Of a stretch of DNA of 64,000 nt, positions 1-8,541 are shown piece after piece. The notes under the pieces were generated by a model. The model was not told where the DNA came from, did no database searches, and worked only from the letters and a program-made list of their open reading frames with translations. The stretch spans positions 558,001 through 622,000 of the forward strand of contig NZ_JANWOI010000001.1 in NCBI RefSeq assembly GCF_027920805.1. Reading direction: 5' to 3'. A program made the position numbers and the translations under genes. This DNA comes from Govania unica (lineage in GTDB: Bacteria; Pseudomonadota; Alphaproteobacteria; Sphingomonadales; Govanellaceae). Within the stretch, counting starts at the first letter, position 1. Each line of letters begins with the position of its first letter.

Positions 1-1389
1 CAGGCGGTGATCGGCATGCTTGAAGCCTATACGGGGACCGAGGCCTGGCGCGCGGGCGTGCGCAAATACATCAAGGCCAACAGCTACGGCAATACGGTCA
101 GCGACGATCTCTGGGCTGCGGTGGAGGCGGCGGCAGGCAAGCCGGTGACCGCAATCGCACATGATTTCACCCTGCAACCGGGGGTGCCGCTGATCCGGGT
201 GGAGAGCGCCGCCTGCAAAAATGGCCAGACCGAACTCATGCTCAGCCAGGGCGAATATACCAAGGACCGGCCGAACAAGACGCCGCTTGGCTGGCATGTG
301 CCGGTGCTCGCGCGCGGTCTTGACGCCGCAACGCCGGTGGCCGCGCTGGTCGTGGGCGGACGGGCCGAGATGACGGTGCCGGGCTGCGCGCCCGTGGTGG
401 TCAATGCCGGACAAAGCGGCTATTACCGCACGCTCTATACGCCGGGGCTGTTCAAGACCCTGGCCGCGAATTTCGCCAGGCTTGCCCCCGCCGATCAGAT
501 GGGGCTGCTGAGCGACAGCAGCAATCTCGGGCTGGCGGGCCTACAGCCGCCATCCGATGTGTTCGACCTGCTGCGTGCTATTCCGGCCGATGCCAAGCCC
601 CATGTCTGGAGCCGCGCGGCCAGCCTCGTGCAAAGTTTTTATGATTATGGCGAGGGTAATGCGGGGCAACAGGCGGCGCTGCGCAAGTTCGCCGGACAGT
701 ATCTGCGCCCGGTCCTCGACAGGCTTGGCTGGACCCCGCGCGCGGGCGAGCCGGATACGGTGGCTATTTTGCGTGGGGATCTCATCACCACGCTCGGCCG
801 TGTCGGCGATCCGGTGGTGATTGCCGAAGCCCGGCGGCGGTTCGCGGCGCGGGTCAGTGATCCGGCGGCCATCCCACCCTCGCTGCGGCGGACGATTTTG
901 CGGGTGGTGGCGCTCCATGCCGATCAGGCCACCTGGACCGCCATTCATGAGGCTGCCGCCCAGGAAACCTCGGCCCTGATCCGTCCGGAACTTTATAATC
1001 TTCTCGCCGTGGCAAAGGACGAGACCCTGACACGGCAAGCCCTCGCACTCGCCATGACCGATGAGCCCGGGGTCACCACCGGCGCCAGCATGATCCGCTG
1101 GGCGGCGGCGGAACATCCCGATCTCGTGTTCGACTTCGCCGTAGCCAATAAGGACGCTGTTAATGCCAAGGTCGATGTGTCGGCGCGGACGCGCTTCATT
1201 CCGTCGCTTGGTGCCGGGTCATCCGATCCGGCCATGATAGCCAAGCTGCGGAGTTATGGGGAGGCGAACATCCCGGCTGACGCCCAGCAATCGGTCAAGA
1301 CGGCTATCGCAGCGGTGGCCTACCGCATCGACGTCCGCAAGACCCGCATGCCGGTGATCGCGGCCTGGCTTGCCCGCAACAAGTTTTAA
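1..1389 (+). CDS. M1-family aminopeptidase, C-terminal part (5' end outside window)
   Basis: The frame is open from base 1, so the gene begins upstream and only about 460 C-terminal codons are seen. The opening residues (IGMLEAYTGTEAWRAGVRKY) match the helical segment that follows the zinc site in gluzincin aminopeptidases, and from about residue 145 the sequence is an alpha-helical ERAP1_C-like domain. The catalytic HExxH and GAMEN motifs must lie outside the window, so activity is inferred from family resemblance. M1 enzymes remove N-terminal residues from peptides. It converges on two secreted amidohydrolases and lies near an M20-like gene and two TonB-dependent receptors, which fits peptide breakdown. 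The protein ends VIAAWLARNKF just before a strong terminator hairpin. Confidence 0.88.
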   Translation, partial: QAVIGMLEAYTGTEAWRAGVRKYIKANSYGNTVSDDLWAAVEAAAGKPVTAIAHDFTLQPGVPLIRVESAACKNGQTELMLSQGEYTKDRPNKTPLGWHVPVLARGLDAATPVAALVVGGRAEMTVPGCAPVVVNAGQSGYYRTLYTPGLFKTLAANFARLAPADQMGLLSDSSNLGLAGLQPPSDVFDLLRAIPADAKPHVWSRAASLVQSFYDYGEGNAGQQAALRKFAGQYLRPVLDRLGWTPRAGEPDTVAILRGDLITTLGRVGDPVVIAEARRRFAARVSDPAAIPPSLRRTILRVVALHADQATWTAIHEAAAQETSALIRPELYNLLAVAKDETLTRQALALAMTDEPGVTTGASMIRWAAAEHPDLVFDFAVANKDAVNAKVDVSARTRFIPSLGAGSSDPAMIAKLRSYGEANIPADAQQSVKTAIAAVAYRIDVRKTRMPVIAAWLARNKF

Positions 1390-1398
1390 GTCATAAAA

Positions 1399-1437
1399 AA
1401 AACGCCGCCGCTGGGACTGACCGGCGGCGGCGTTTTC
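1399..1437. terminator. Bidirectional intrinsic terminator
   Basis: A 12-bp stem (AAAACGCCGCCG at 1399-1410 with its complement at 1425-1436) has a T-run on the plus strand and an A-run on the other side. It sits between two convergent genes, ending at 1389 (+) and 1451 (-), and can serve both. Confidence 0.85.
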
Positions 1438-1450
1438 TATTTGGAGACTG

Positions 1451-2758
1451 TTATTCGCTCCAGGCCTTCACGGTCTGGCCGCCCTTCATGACGAATTTGA
1501 CGTGCTCAAGCTCGGTCACGTCCTTGAGCGGATCGCCACTGACGGCGATGAGATCGGCAAAGCGGCCGCTTTGGACCGAGCCCACACGGTCGCTTGCCCC
1601 CAAAAGATCGGCGGCATTGACGGTGGCGGCCTTGATGGCTTCCATTGGCGTCAGTCCGGCCTTTACCAGCAGAATGAACTCACCGGCGTTCTTGCCATGG
1701 GGCGACAGCGCCGTGTCTGTGCCAAAGGCGATCTTCACGCCAGCCTTATGCGCCTCGCCAAGTTGACGCAGGGTTTGCGGCGCCACCTGCAGAGCCTTGG
1801 CGGCGGAGGACGGGTTCAGCTGCTCCGGATGCAGGCGGGCGACTTCGGACACCACATAGGCCACCTGCAAGGTCGGAACCATATAGGTGCCGTACTGCTT
1901 ATAAAGCTTGTAGCTTTCCGCATCGCTGTAGGAGCTGTGTTCGATGGAATCGACCCCAAGACGCACGGCGGCATCGATGGCTTTCTTGCCATGGGCATGG
2001 GCCGCGACTTTCATGCCAAGCTCATGGGCAGTGTCGACCACTGCCTTGATTTCCTCGTCGGTCATCATCTTGGCGCTCGGATCGTCGCCGATGCTGAGCA
2101 CGCCGCCGCTTGGCATGATCTTGATGAGGTCGGCGCCCTGCTGATGCAGGCGGCGCACGGCTTTCCGCGCTTCATCGGGGCCGTCGATCACGCCGTCGGT
2201 CCAATGGGGATGGGACAGCTCGCTATCCATGCCGTTCCGACCGTCGCTGTGGCCGCCGGTGGGCCCAAGCGCCGCGCCTGCAACCCACATGCGCGGGCCG
2301 GGGATGGTCCCTTCATTGATGGCGCGTTTGAGGGCGACGCCGACGCCGGTGTCCGAGCCCACGTCGCGCACGGTGGTGAACCCGGCTTCAAGCGTGCGGC
2401 GGGCATATCCGGTGGCACTGATGGCGGAATCGAGATTGCTGTGGGTGACCCGTTCGGCCACCGGGTTCTTGCCCGACGACTGGAAGGTTATATGATCATG
2501 CATGTCGATCAGGCCGGGCAGCACGGTCGCCTGCGACAGGTCCACGATCTCGACGCCATCAGGACGCAGGAAGCCCTTTTCCACGCTGATGATACGATCA
2601 TCCTTGATGATGATGGAGACTTGCGTCTGCGCATCCTTGGAGACCCCGTCGATCAGCCGGCCGGCATGCACGACCACGTCCTTGGCCATGGCGGCGGTTG
2701 ACAACAGCGCAAGGGCGGTGGCGGACAGCAGGATCTGTTTGGCGGATGGTGTACGCAT
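1451..2758 (-). CDS. Secreted amidohydrolase, Xaa-Pro-dipeptidase/imidazolonepropionase-like (copy A)
   Basis: 435 residues with a Sec signal peptide (about 1-25, ending AAMA), so probably periplasmic or secreted. All metal ligands of a binuclear amidohydrolase-superfamily enzyme are visible: HDH at 87-89, a candidate carboxylated Lys213 in LIKIMPSGG, His254/256 in AAHAHGKKA, His274 in DSIEHSS and Asp348 in FGTDTA. Members of this subgroup were first called prolidases; several characterised ones cleave dipeptides or remove C-terminal residues. The exact substrate cannot be read from sequence. It lies 23 bp after a close paralogue (2782-4092), so the pair is co-transcribed, and both follow a TonB-dependent receptor on the same strand. 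Confidence 0.9.
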   Translation of the reverse strand: MRTPSAKQILLSATALALLSTAAMAKDVVVHAGRLIDGVSKDAQTQVSIIIKDDRIISVEKGFLRPDGVEIVDLSQATVLPGLIDMHDHITFQSSGKNPVAERVTHSNLDSAISATGYARRTLEAGFTTVRDVGSDTGVGVALKRAINEGTIPGPRMWVAGAALGPTGGHSDGRNGMDSELSHPHWTDGVIDGPDEARKAVRRLHQQGADLIKIMPSGGVLSIGDDPSAKMMTDEEIKAVVDTAHELGMKVAAHAHGKKAIDAAVRLGVDSIEHSSYSDAESYKLYKQYGTYMVPTLQVAYVVSEVARLHPEQLNPSSAAKALQVAPQTLRQLGEAHKAGVKIAFGTDTALSPHGKNAGEFILLVKAGLTPMEAIKAATVNAADLLGASDRVGSVQSGRFADLIAVSGDPLKDVTELEHVKFVMKGGQTVKAWSE

Positions 2759-2781
2759 TGTTTTTACACTCCTGTGGATAG

Positions 2782-4092
2782 TCAGTTGGCAGGCCAGGAC
2801 TTGACGGTTTTGCCGCCTTTCATAACGAATTTGACGCGTTCAAGCTCGGTCACGTCGGTGAGGGGATCGCCGCTGACAGCGATGAGATCAGCATAGCGAC
2901 CGCTTTGGACTGAACCCACACGGTCGCTCGCGCCCAGAAGATCGGCGGCATTTGTGGTTGCGGCCTTGATCGCTTCCATGGGCGTCAGGCCAGCCTTGAC
3001 CAGCAGCGCGAATTCCTCGGCATTATGACCATGCGGCATGAGGGCGGCGGTATCGGTGCCGAAGGCGATTTTCACGCCGGCCTTATGGGCGTCTCCGGCC
3101 ATCCGCACCATGCCCGGCGCAACTCGAAGCGCCTTGGCGGCGGCGGAGGGGTTGAACAGTTCAGGATGACTGCGGGCGAGGTCACTGCCATATTTTCCGA
3201 CCAGCAAGGTCGGCACCAGATAAGTCCCGTATTGTTTATAAAGCTTATAGCTTTCGCCGTCGCTGAAGGTGCTGTGTTCAATGGAATCGACACCCATACG
3301 GATAGCGGCATCAATGGCTTTCTTGCCATGGGCATGGGCGGCGACTTTCATGCCAAGCTCATGGGCGGTATCGACCACGGCTTTGATTTCAGCGTCGGTC
3401 ATCATTTTGGCGTTCGGATCGTCGCCGATGCTGAGCACGCCGCCGCTTGGCATGATTTTGATGAGATCGGTGCCTTGCTGATGCAGACGGCGCACGGTTT
3501 TGCGCGCCTCGTCCGGGCCGTCGATCACGCCGTCGCTCCAATGGGGATTTTCAAGCGCCGGATCCATGCCGTTATGGGCATCGCCATGGCCGCCGGTGGG
3601 ACCAAGGGCGGCGCCCGCGACCCACAGACGCGGGCCTGGGATCGTCCCCTCGTTGATGGCGCGTTTGAGCGCGACGCCGACGCCCGTGCTTGACCCCACG
3701 TCGCGCACGCTGGTGAATCCGGCCAGCAGGACGCGATTGACATAGGTCGTGGAGGCGATAGCAGTATCAAGATCGCTGCGGGTGACGCGTTTCACGATCG
3801 GGTTGCGGCCGTCAGGCTCAAAGGTCACATGAACATGGGTATCAATGAGCCCGGGCAGAACCGTGGCTTTGGACAGGTCAACAATCTCCGCGCCGTCCGG
3901 GCGCAGAAATCCCTGTTCGACGCCGACGATGCGGTCGTCCTTGATAAGGATGGAAACCTGGGATTTCGGGGTATTGGACAGTCCATCGATCAAGCGACCG
4001 GCATGGATGACCACATCCTTGGATATGGCCGTGCCGGAAACCAGAGTGGACGCCATAACTGCAAGCGCGGTGAATCTGAGTTTCCGGATCAT
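2782..4092 (-). CDS. Secreted amidohydrolase, Xaa-Pro-dipeptidase-like (copy B)
   Basis: A tandem paralogue of the 1451-2758 gene, nearly identical over long stretches (for example around SGGVLSIGDDP and HGKKAIDAA). The start at 4092 (MIRKLRF) is preferred because TAAGGA at 4100-4105 lies 7 bases upstream; the open frame continues to 4155 but those codons look non-coding. Signal peptide about residues 1-24. The metal site is intact: HVH at 86-88, Lys in LIKIMPSGG, AHAHGKK, SIEHST and FGTDTA. 436 residues. The gene lies downstream of the receptor gene ending at 4189, separated by an intrinsic terminator, so it may be expressed by read-through or from its own promoter. Probable role: periplasmic dipeptide hydrolysis. 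Confidence 0.9.
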   Translation of the reverse strand: MIRKLRFTALAVMASTLVSGTAISKDVVIHAGRLIDGLSNTPKSQVSILIKDDRIVGVEQGFLRPDGAEIVDLSKATVLPGLIDTHVHVTFEPDGRNPIVKRVTRSDLDTAIASTTYVNRVLLAGFTSVRDVGSSTGVGVALKRAINEGTIPGPRLWVAGAALGPTGGHGDAHNGMDPALENPHWSDGVIDGPDEARKTVRRLHQQGTDLIKIMPSGGVLSIGDDPNAKMMTDAEIKAVVDTAHELGMKVAAHAHGKKAIDAAIRMGVDSIEHSTFSDGESYKLYKQYGTYLVPTLLVGKYGSDLARSHPELFNPSAAAKALRVAPGMVRMAGDAHKAGVKIAFGTDTAALMPHGHNAEEFALLVKAGLTPMEAIKAATTNAADLLGASDRVGSVQSGRYADLIAVSGDPLTDVTELERVKFVMKGGKTVKSWPAN

Positions 4093-4136
4093 GGGCATAT
4101 CCTTACGATGGATGATACAAAACAAGCTTGGCACTG

Positions 4137-4172
4137 AAAAAAGAGGGCAGGTCATTTTCCGACGACCTGCCC
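4137..4172 (-). terminator. Intrinsic terminator after the TonB-dependent receptor gene
   Basis: A 9-bp stem (GGGCAGGTC at 4145-4153 with its complement at 4164-4172) is followed on the minus strand by a T-rich run. It lies 17 bases downstream of the receptor stop codon and may only partly block transcription into the amidohydrolase pair. Confidence 0.75.
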
Positions 4173-4188
4173 TTGCCAGTGGTATTTG

Positions 4189-6396
4189 TTAGAAGTTCTT
4201 TTTTGCGTTCAGCCCAAAGGTACGTGGCGGAGCGCTGAAGTTGATGTTGCTGCCAAACGCACTCGACGTTCTGCGGACGATGGCTTCTTTGTCGAAAAGG
4301 TTGTTTACGAAGACGTAAACACCCCAGTCGCCATCAGATCCTTCAAGACCCGTACGGGCTCCGACGAGCGTGTAGGACGGAGACCGGGTATAGTAAACAT
4401 AGGTTGGCTGGTATTCCGAATAGGAAGACCCGACATAACTCACATCGCCGCGCACCATAAGATTCATGTTGTTGCCAACATCATGGGTATATTGCGTCAT
4501 CAGAGTAGCCGAGAATTTGGCGACATAGGGAATGCGATCACCCTTGCGGCCAAGCGACAGCAGGTTGGCGTTCAGATTAGGATTGACCTGAGCCTTTGTC
4601 AGTTTGGCGTCACGATAGTCGCCGGTCAAACCAATCTGCCAGCCATCAAGCGGACGGGCGATGAATTCAAACTCGACACCCTTGATGCGGGCGGCGCCAG
4701 CGTTGCTGACGAAGGAAAACGCATTGTTGGCGGTCCGTCCCTGAACCTGCATGTCTTTCCAGTCGATCCAGTAACCCGTGATATTGGCCACCAGACGATT
4801 GTCGAGCCAGCTGGATTTCACGCCAGCTTCATAGTTCCACAGGCTGTCTGAATCATATGGAGTAAGAGACTCTGCCAAACCGATGACCTGGTTTGCGCCA
4901 CCAGGACGGAAGCCCTGTGCAGCCTGCGCATAAAACATGACATGATCGGTTGGCTTGTAGGACAGATTGAACTTGAAGACCCAGCCGTTTTCTTTTGAGT
5001 GGGCTTCAGCAGCAGGTGTTTTAATGGCACCGATCGGAGCGAATCCGATGGTGGTCGACCCGACGATATCCTTGTTGTAGTTGAAGTAGCGCGTGCCTGC
5101 GGTAAATGTCAGCTCAGGCAGGAAATCATAAGACACTTCACCGAACAGGGCCTTTTGTTTCAAGCTATCTTCGATATAGCGGCTGGTCAGGATATTATAG
5201 GGGAAGATGCGTTCTCCGGAGATCGGATCAGACATGTATTGTGCGCTGACAATATAAGCTTTGCGCTTTTCCAGATATCCGCCGAACGTCCAGTGCAAAG
5301 CGCCTTCGCCAAGCGAACTCATGCGAAGTTCATTGGTCCAGTTGTTCACGTTCTGGGGATCATAGAACAGAACCGAAGGCGTATACATCGGCTGACCAAT
5401 GTTTTTCATAAAGGTGGTGACGTCGACCGGAACTTTGGTTTCCCGGTTATAATAGGAGGTCACCGCCGTGATATTGGCAAATCCGATATCCCAGTTGGCC
5501 GTCAGGTTGTAGATTTCGGAGTTGTCCTTTGTGGACATGTCGATCGCATAAGCAGACTGATAGGGACGCGGATTATTGCCGTCCCAGCCGCCCACATAGG
5601 CATCGGTGCGCTGAATATGCACGGAGGCGTCAAGGGTCAGATTTTCCGCTGGCTTGGCCCGCAGGAGGAAGCGGCCACCCCAGGTCTTTTCGTCATTGAT
5701 GTTGCTGCCAAGGATATTGCTATCCACATAGCCGTCCTGATTGTTGTAATAAAGCACGGCGCGGGCGGCCAGTTTGCCTTCGACCAGCGGCGCGTTGACC
5801 ATGCCGTTGATTTTGTAGCCCATGCCGCCATGTTCGGTGTTGCTGACGGTGCCGTCCACAGCGCCTTCATATTCGGTCATGTTCGGCTTGTTGAACAGCA
5901 CGCGCACGGTGCCGCTCATGGAGCCAGCGCCGTAAAGGGTGCCCTGGGGGCCACGCAGCACTTCGATGCGTTCGACGTCAAACAGGAACATATCGGGCTG
6001 GCGGGCGCCGGCGTCGTTCGAGGTGCCGGGCGAACCGGTCACCGGGGTTTCATCGTAATAAAGGCCGGTCTGGGCTTCACCCACGCCCTGTACACCGCGA
6101 ATGACGAGACGGCGCTGACCCGCGCCGCCATCGACGAGCGACAGGCCGGGAACCGCCTTGACGTAATCGGAAATGCCCGTCGCGCCCATACTGGCGAGTG
6201 CGGCGCCGCTGACGGCCGAGATGGCGATCGGGGTTTCCTGCAGATTGGTCGAACGCTTGAGGGCGGTGACGATGATTTCTTCAATCGCGCCAGAGGACTG
6301 GGCCATGGCGGGCAGGGTGACAGCCGACAGCGCCGAAGCCAGCAGAATGCGTTTCAGATGTCTGGATGAGGACGAAGAACTGAGTGCGTTGATCAT
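4189..6396 (-). CDS. TonB-dependent outer-membrane receptor, without signalling domain (TBDR1)
   Basis: 735 residues. Signal peptide about 1-32 (ending PAMA), then a TonB-box-like segment EEIIVTAL (39-46), a plug domain (about 50-165, with RGVQGVGEAQ and FDVERIEVLRGPQGTLYG) and a 22-strand-barrel-type remainder ending in FGLNAKKNF with the terminal aromatic typical of barrel proteins. It imports a ligand across the outer membrane using TonB energy. It is clearly paralogous to the receptor at 10215-12848, sharing long motifs such as GLYYDETPV and RGPQGTLYGAGSM, but lacks that receptor's STN domain. The amidohydrolases downstream and the M20-like gene upstream suggest peptide-like substrates; that is inference. 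Confidence 0.93.
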   Translation of the reverse strand: MINALSSSSSSRHLKRILLASALSAVTLPAMAQSSGAIEEIIVTALKRSTNLQETPIAISAVSGAALASMGATGISDYVKAVPGLSLVDGGAGQRRLVIRGVQGVGEAQTGLYYDETPVTGSPGTSNDAGARQPDMFLFDVERIEVLRGPQGTLYGAGSMSGTVRVLFNKPNMTEYEGAVDGTVSNTEHGGMGYKINGMVNAPLVEGKLAARAVLYYNNQDGYVDSNILGSNINDEKTWGGRFLLRAKPAENLTLDASVHIQRTDAYVGGWDGNNPRPYQSAYAIDMSTKDNSEIYNLTANWDIGFANITAVTSYYNRETKVPVDVTTFMKNIGQPMYTPSVLFYDPQNVNNWTNELRMSSLGEGALHWTFGGYLEKRKAYIVSAQYMSDPISGERIFPYNILTSRYIEDSLKQKALFGEVSYDFLPELTFTAGTRYFNYNKDIVGSTTIGFAPIGAIKTPAAEAHSKENGWVFKFNLSYKPTDHVMFYAQAAQGFRPGGANQVIGLAESLTPYDSDSLWNYEAGVKSSWLDNRLVANITGYWIDWKDMQVQGRTANNAFSFVSNAGAARIKGVEFEFIARPLDGWQIGLTGDYRDAKLTKAQVNPNLNANLLSLGRKGDRIPYVAKFSATLMTQYTHDVGNNMNLMVRGDVSYVGSSYSEYQPTYVYYTRSPSYTLVGARTGLEGSDGDWGVYVFVNNLFDKEAIVRRTSSAFGSNINFSAPPRTFGLNAKKNF

Positions 6397-6462
6397 TATT
6401 CTCTCCCTAATGTACCTTATGTACTTTGTCTTGGGGGCGAAGACACATTCGCCCGATATAGG

Positions 6463-6485
6463 GACGCAGCCGCGCCAGAAACCGG
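6463..6485 (-). promoter_or_regulatory. Candidate ECF-sigma promoter of TBDR1
   Basis: On the minus strand this reads CCGGTTT, 10 bases, TGCGTC. The same two blocks with the same spacing lie before the M20-like gene (8292-8314), and the 10 bases in front of CCGGTTT (ATTATTTTTT) are also identical, whereas the 10-base spacers differ. A -10 containing CGTC and about 16 bases between elements fit ECF promoters. It lies about 66 bases upstream of the TBDR1 start codon. The neighbouring sigma factor (8542-9159) is the likely reader. Not experimentally known. Confidence 0.6.
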
Positions 6486-6502
6486 AAAAAATAATTTAAA
6501 AA

Positions 6503-6528
6503 ATAAAGGGACGCCGGCGTGGCGTCCC
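6503..6528 (-). terminator. Intrinsic terminator after the M20-like gene
   Basis: An 8-bp stem (GGGACGCC at 6508-6515 with its complement at 6521-6528) is followed on the minus strand by TTTATTTTTT. It ends the transcript of the 6587-8206 gene just before the TBDR1 promoter. Confidence 0.75.
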
Positions 6529-6586
6529 TTCTGTGTCATTCCCGCGAAAGGGAGGATCCAGTCTTACCCTTCACGCGCAAGCCGCC

Positions 6587-8206
6587 TTATTTCCCTGCGG
6601 CGATGGCATAAAGCAGATCGACGTAGAAATTCTCCATCTGCTCAAGCCCGGCAATTTTCGAGCCCGGCTTCGGGTCGATGACAATATATTCATTGGGGGC
6701 ATGGGCGCCGGAGCCATGACCGACCCCGGTCATGACCATTGGCAGCTTCAGTTTTTCGGTGAAGACGTAATAGGGGGCGCTTCCGGCGGTGCGTGGTGAC
6801 ACGTCCACGGGCACGCCGATTTTGTTATAGGCCCCAATGGCAGCCCGCACCACCGGTGCTTCGACCGAGGTCTGGGCGGCCGGGTAGGCGCTCAGGGTGC
6901 GGATTTCGATGTCCGTGAACCCTTTGTCGTCAAGATGTTTGCGGATCAGGTCGCGGGCCCTTTCCGCCGTCTGGCCGGGGACGAGCCGGCTGTCGACCTT
7001 GGCCACGGCTTTGTGCGGCAGGATGGTTTTGGTGCCCGGTCCGCCATAACCGCTTGTCAGGCCATCGATATTAAGTGTGGTGTCAAAAAGATAATGGGCG
7101 AGGGAGTCGCGGCCGCGCCAGCCGTCGATCCAGCGCTCCATGCCATAGCCTTTCAACAAAGCAGGTTCGTTGCTTTCCCAGCCTTTGAGCATGCCATTGA
7201 CAAGGCGCTGTTCCTCAAGGTTTGGCTGGCGGATGCCGTCATAATAACCGGGCACGGTGATGGTGTTGCCATCGGCCGATGTGAGGGTGGCCAGAGCCTG
7301 AGTGAGCCGCCAGGCCGGAGCATCCGAAATGGCTTTCCATGAGCTATGGATTTCGGCATTTGCCGGACCGCCATTTTTGCCGCCATGAGCCTCAAGCTCA
7401 AGATAAAGCACGCCCTTGACCCCAAGTGTCACGGTGATTTCGCCTGTAGGCGATTGTGAGCTTGCGGGGAAAATCACCCCGGACGCCGTCTTCAGCCGAT
7501 CCGCGAATTTATCGATCAGTTCGGGGTAATGGGGGGAGCCAAGCTCCTCCTCGCCCTCAGCCAGCACCATGAGGTTCACCGGCAGTTTCTTGTTGACGGC
7601 GATGATCGCCTCGACGGCATTGAGGAACGTGCGCTGCGGCCCCTTCTGGTTGATCGCGCCACGCGCCATCAACACTTTGCCGAGATCATTGTCGACCAGT
7701 TCGCCGTCAAAAGCCTTGACCTTCCAGCCTTCGGCCTCGATCGGCTGGACGTCATACATCATATAAACGACCAGCGTCTTGGCCGCGCCGGCATCATAAA
7801 ATCCCCAGACCCCGGGATGGCCCGAGGTCGGCACCACTTCAGCCTCCTTGAAGCCGATTTTCTTCAGGTCGTCGCGCAGCAGCTCGGCCATTTGCGTGAC
7901 GCCATTGTTCTGGGCGCTGATGGACGGCTGACGGACCCAGCGGCGGAGATTTTCAAGATGTTCGGCCTTATGGGTTTTGATATAGGCGTAAACATCCTTG
8001 TGCTGGCCCTTGTAGGCCGGGATGTCCTTGGCGCTGAAGGCGTCATTGGTGGTGAAGGTGATGGCGGGGCGCTTGATCTTTGCGCTCTCGTCGGCTTTGG
8101 TCATGGGGGCGAATGCGACAGACAGGGCCATGGCGGCACAGAACAAGCTCAAAGAGCCGGGCAGTGTCAGCGGGCGGGCAATCACGCGGCTATGGTGGGC
8201 TGGCAT
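6587..8206 (-). CDS. Exported M20-family dipeptidase-like protein with altered metal site
   Basis: 539 residues from MPAHHSRV (start at 8206, with GGGAG 7 bases upstream; the open frame to 8284 is not needed). An N-terminal hydrophobic segment (about 13-38) suggests export. The fold matches M20 dipeptidases of the carnosinase type: YDVQP (151-155), RGA..QKGP (182-190), EGEEELGSP (217-225), an EIHS lid-domain motif (285-288) and GAHAPNE (500-506). However, the usual GH before YDVQP is MM (149-150), the bridging Asp of RGAxDxKG is Asn186, and the usual ISD ligand aligns with FPA (246-248). Glu219-221 and His502 remain. It may bind metal differently or be catalytically inactive. A candidate ECF promoter lies upstream, and the gene is divergent from the sigma gene. 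Confidence 0.85.
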   Translation of the reverse strand: MPAHHSRVIARPLTLPGSLSLFCAAMALSVAFAPMTKADESAKIKRPAITFTTNDAFSAKDIPAYKGQHKDVYAYIKTHKAEHLENLRRWVRQPSISAQNNGVTQMAELLRDDLKKIGFKEAEVVPTSGHPGVWGFYDAGAAKTLVVYMMYDVQPIEAEGWKVKAFDGELVDNDLGKVLMARGAINQKGPQRTFLNAVEAIIAVNKKLPVNLMVLAEGEEELGSPHYPELIDKFADRLKTASGVIFPASSQSPTGEITVTLGVKGVLYLELEAHGGKNGGPANAEIHSSWKAISDAPAWRLTQALATLTSADGNTITVPGYYDGIRQPNLEEQRLVNGMLKGWESNEPALLKGYGMERWIDGWRGRDSLAHYLFDTTLNIDGLTSGYGGPGTKTILPHKAVAKVDSRLVPGQTAERARDLIRKHLDDKGFTDIEIRTLSAYPAAQTSVEAPVVRAAIGAYNKIGVPVDVSPRTAGSAPYYVFTEKLKLPMVMTGVGHGSGAHAPNEYIVIDPKPGSKIAGLEQMENFYVDLLYAIAAGK

Positions 8207-8291
8207 GCAAATCTCCCTTTCAGTTTTTTCGTCTGGTTGGATCGGGTCAGATGTGAACTCTCTTTGCGAAAAACAGGTCACCACGAACTAA

Positions 8292-8314
8292 GACGCAAGG
8301 TTGAGGAAAACCGG
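8292..8314 (-). promoter_or_regulatory. Candidate ECF-sigma promoter of the M20-like gene
   Basis: Minus strand: CCGGTTT, 10 bases, TGCGTC, the same arrangement as at 6463-6485, again preceded by ATTATTTTTT. It ends 85 bases upstream of the chosen start codon at 8206. Spacer and downstream sequence differ from the TBDR1 copy, which argues for conservation of the two boxes rather than a simple recent duplication. Confidence 0.6.
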
Positions 8315-8541
8315 AAAAAATAATCCCAGTTCAATCCGGGTCTGCGTGTTTTAAAGAGTTCGTTTTTTCAATATGTTGCCGATGATACTAAATTTGTATT
8401 TACGACCTAGTTTTTTCGGCCATACTGAACGAACGATGATAATTTGATGATGGTCAGGGCAAAAAAACACGCTCAAGCTGACAGAGCGGAAAGCCTATAA
8501 GATCGTTCACACGACGCCTCTTCAGGGGGGGACGTTCCAGT
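8315..8541. other. AT-rich divergent intergenic region before the sigma gene
   Basis: No gene is seen. The region is AT-rich between about 8340 and 8470 and must hold the promoter of the sigma-fecR-TBDR2 unit. I find no clear copy of the CCGGTTT-N10-TGCGTC element on the plus strand, so the sigma unit itself is probably read by another sigma factor. An AGGGGGG ribosome-binding site (about 8524-8530) lies 11 bases before the sigma start. Confidence 0.5.

Noticed and set aside
1502-2701. 399-codon plus-strand frame opposite the first amidohydrolase gene
   Set aside because: It is the antisense shadow of a well-supported secreted amidohydrolase; the predicted protein has no family features. Similar long shadows at 4999-6369, 13383-14738, 23684-24868, 24652-25857, 59508-60701 and 62209-63276 were dropped for the same reason.
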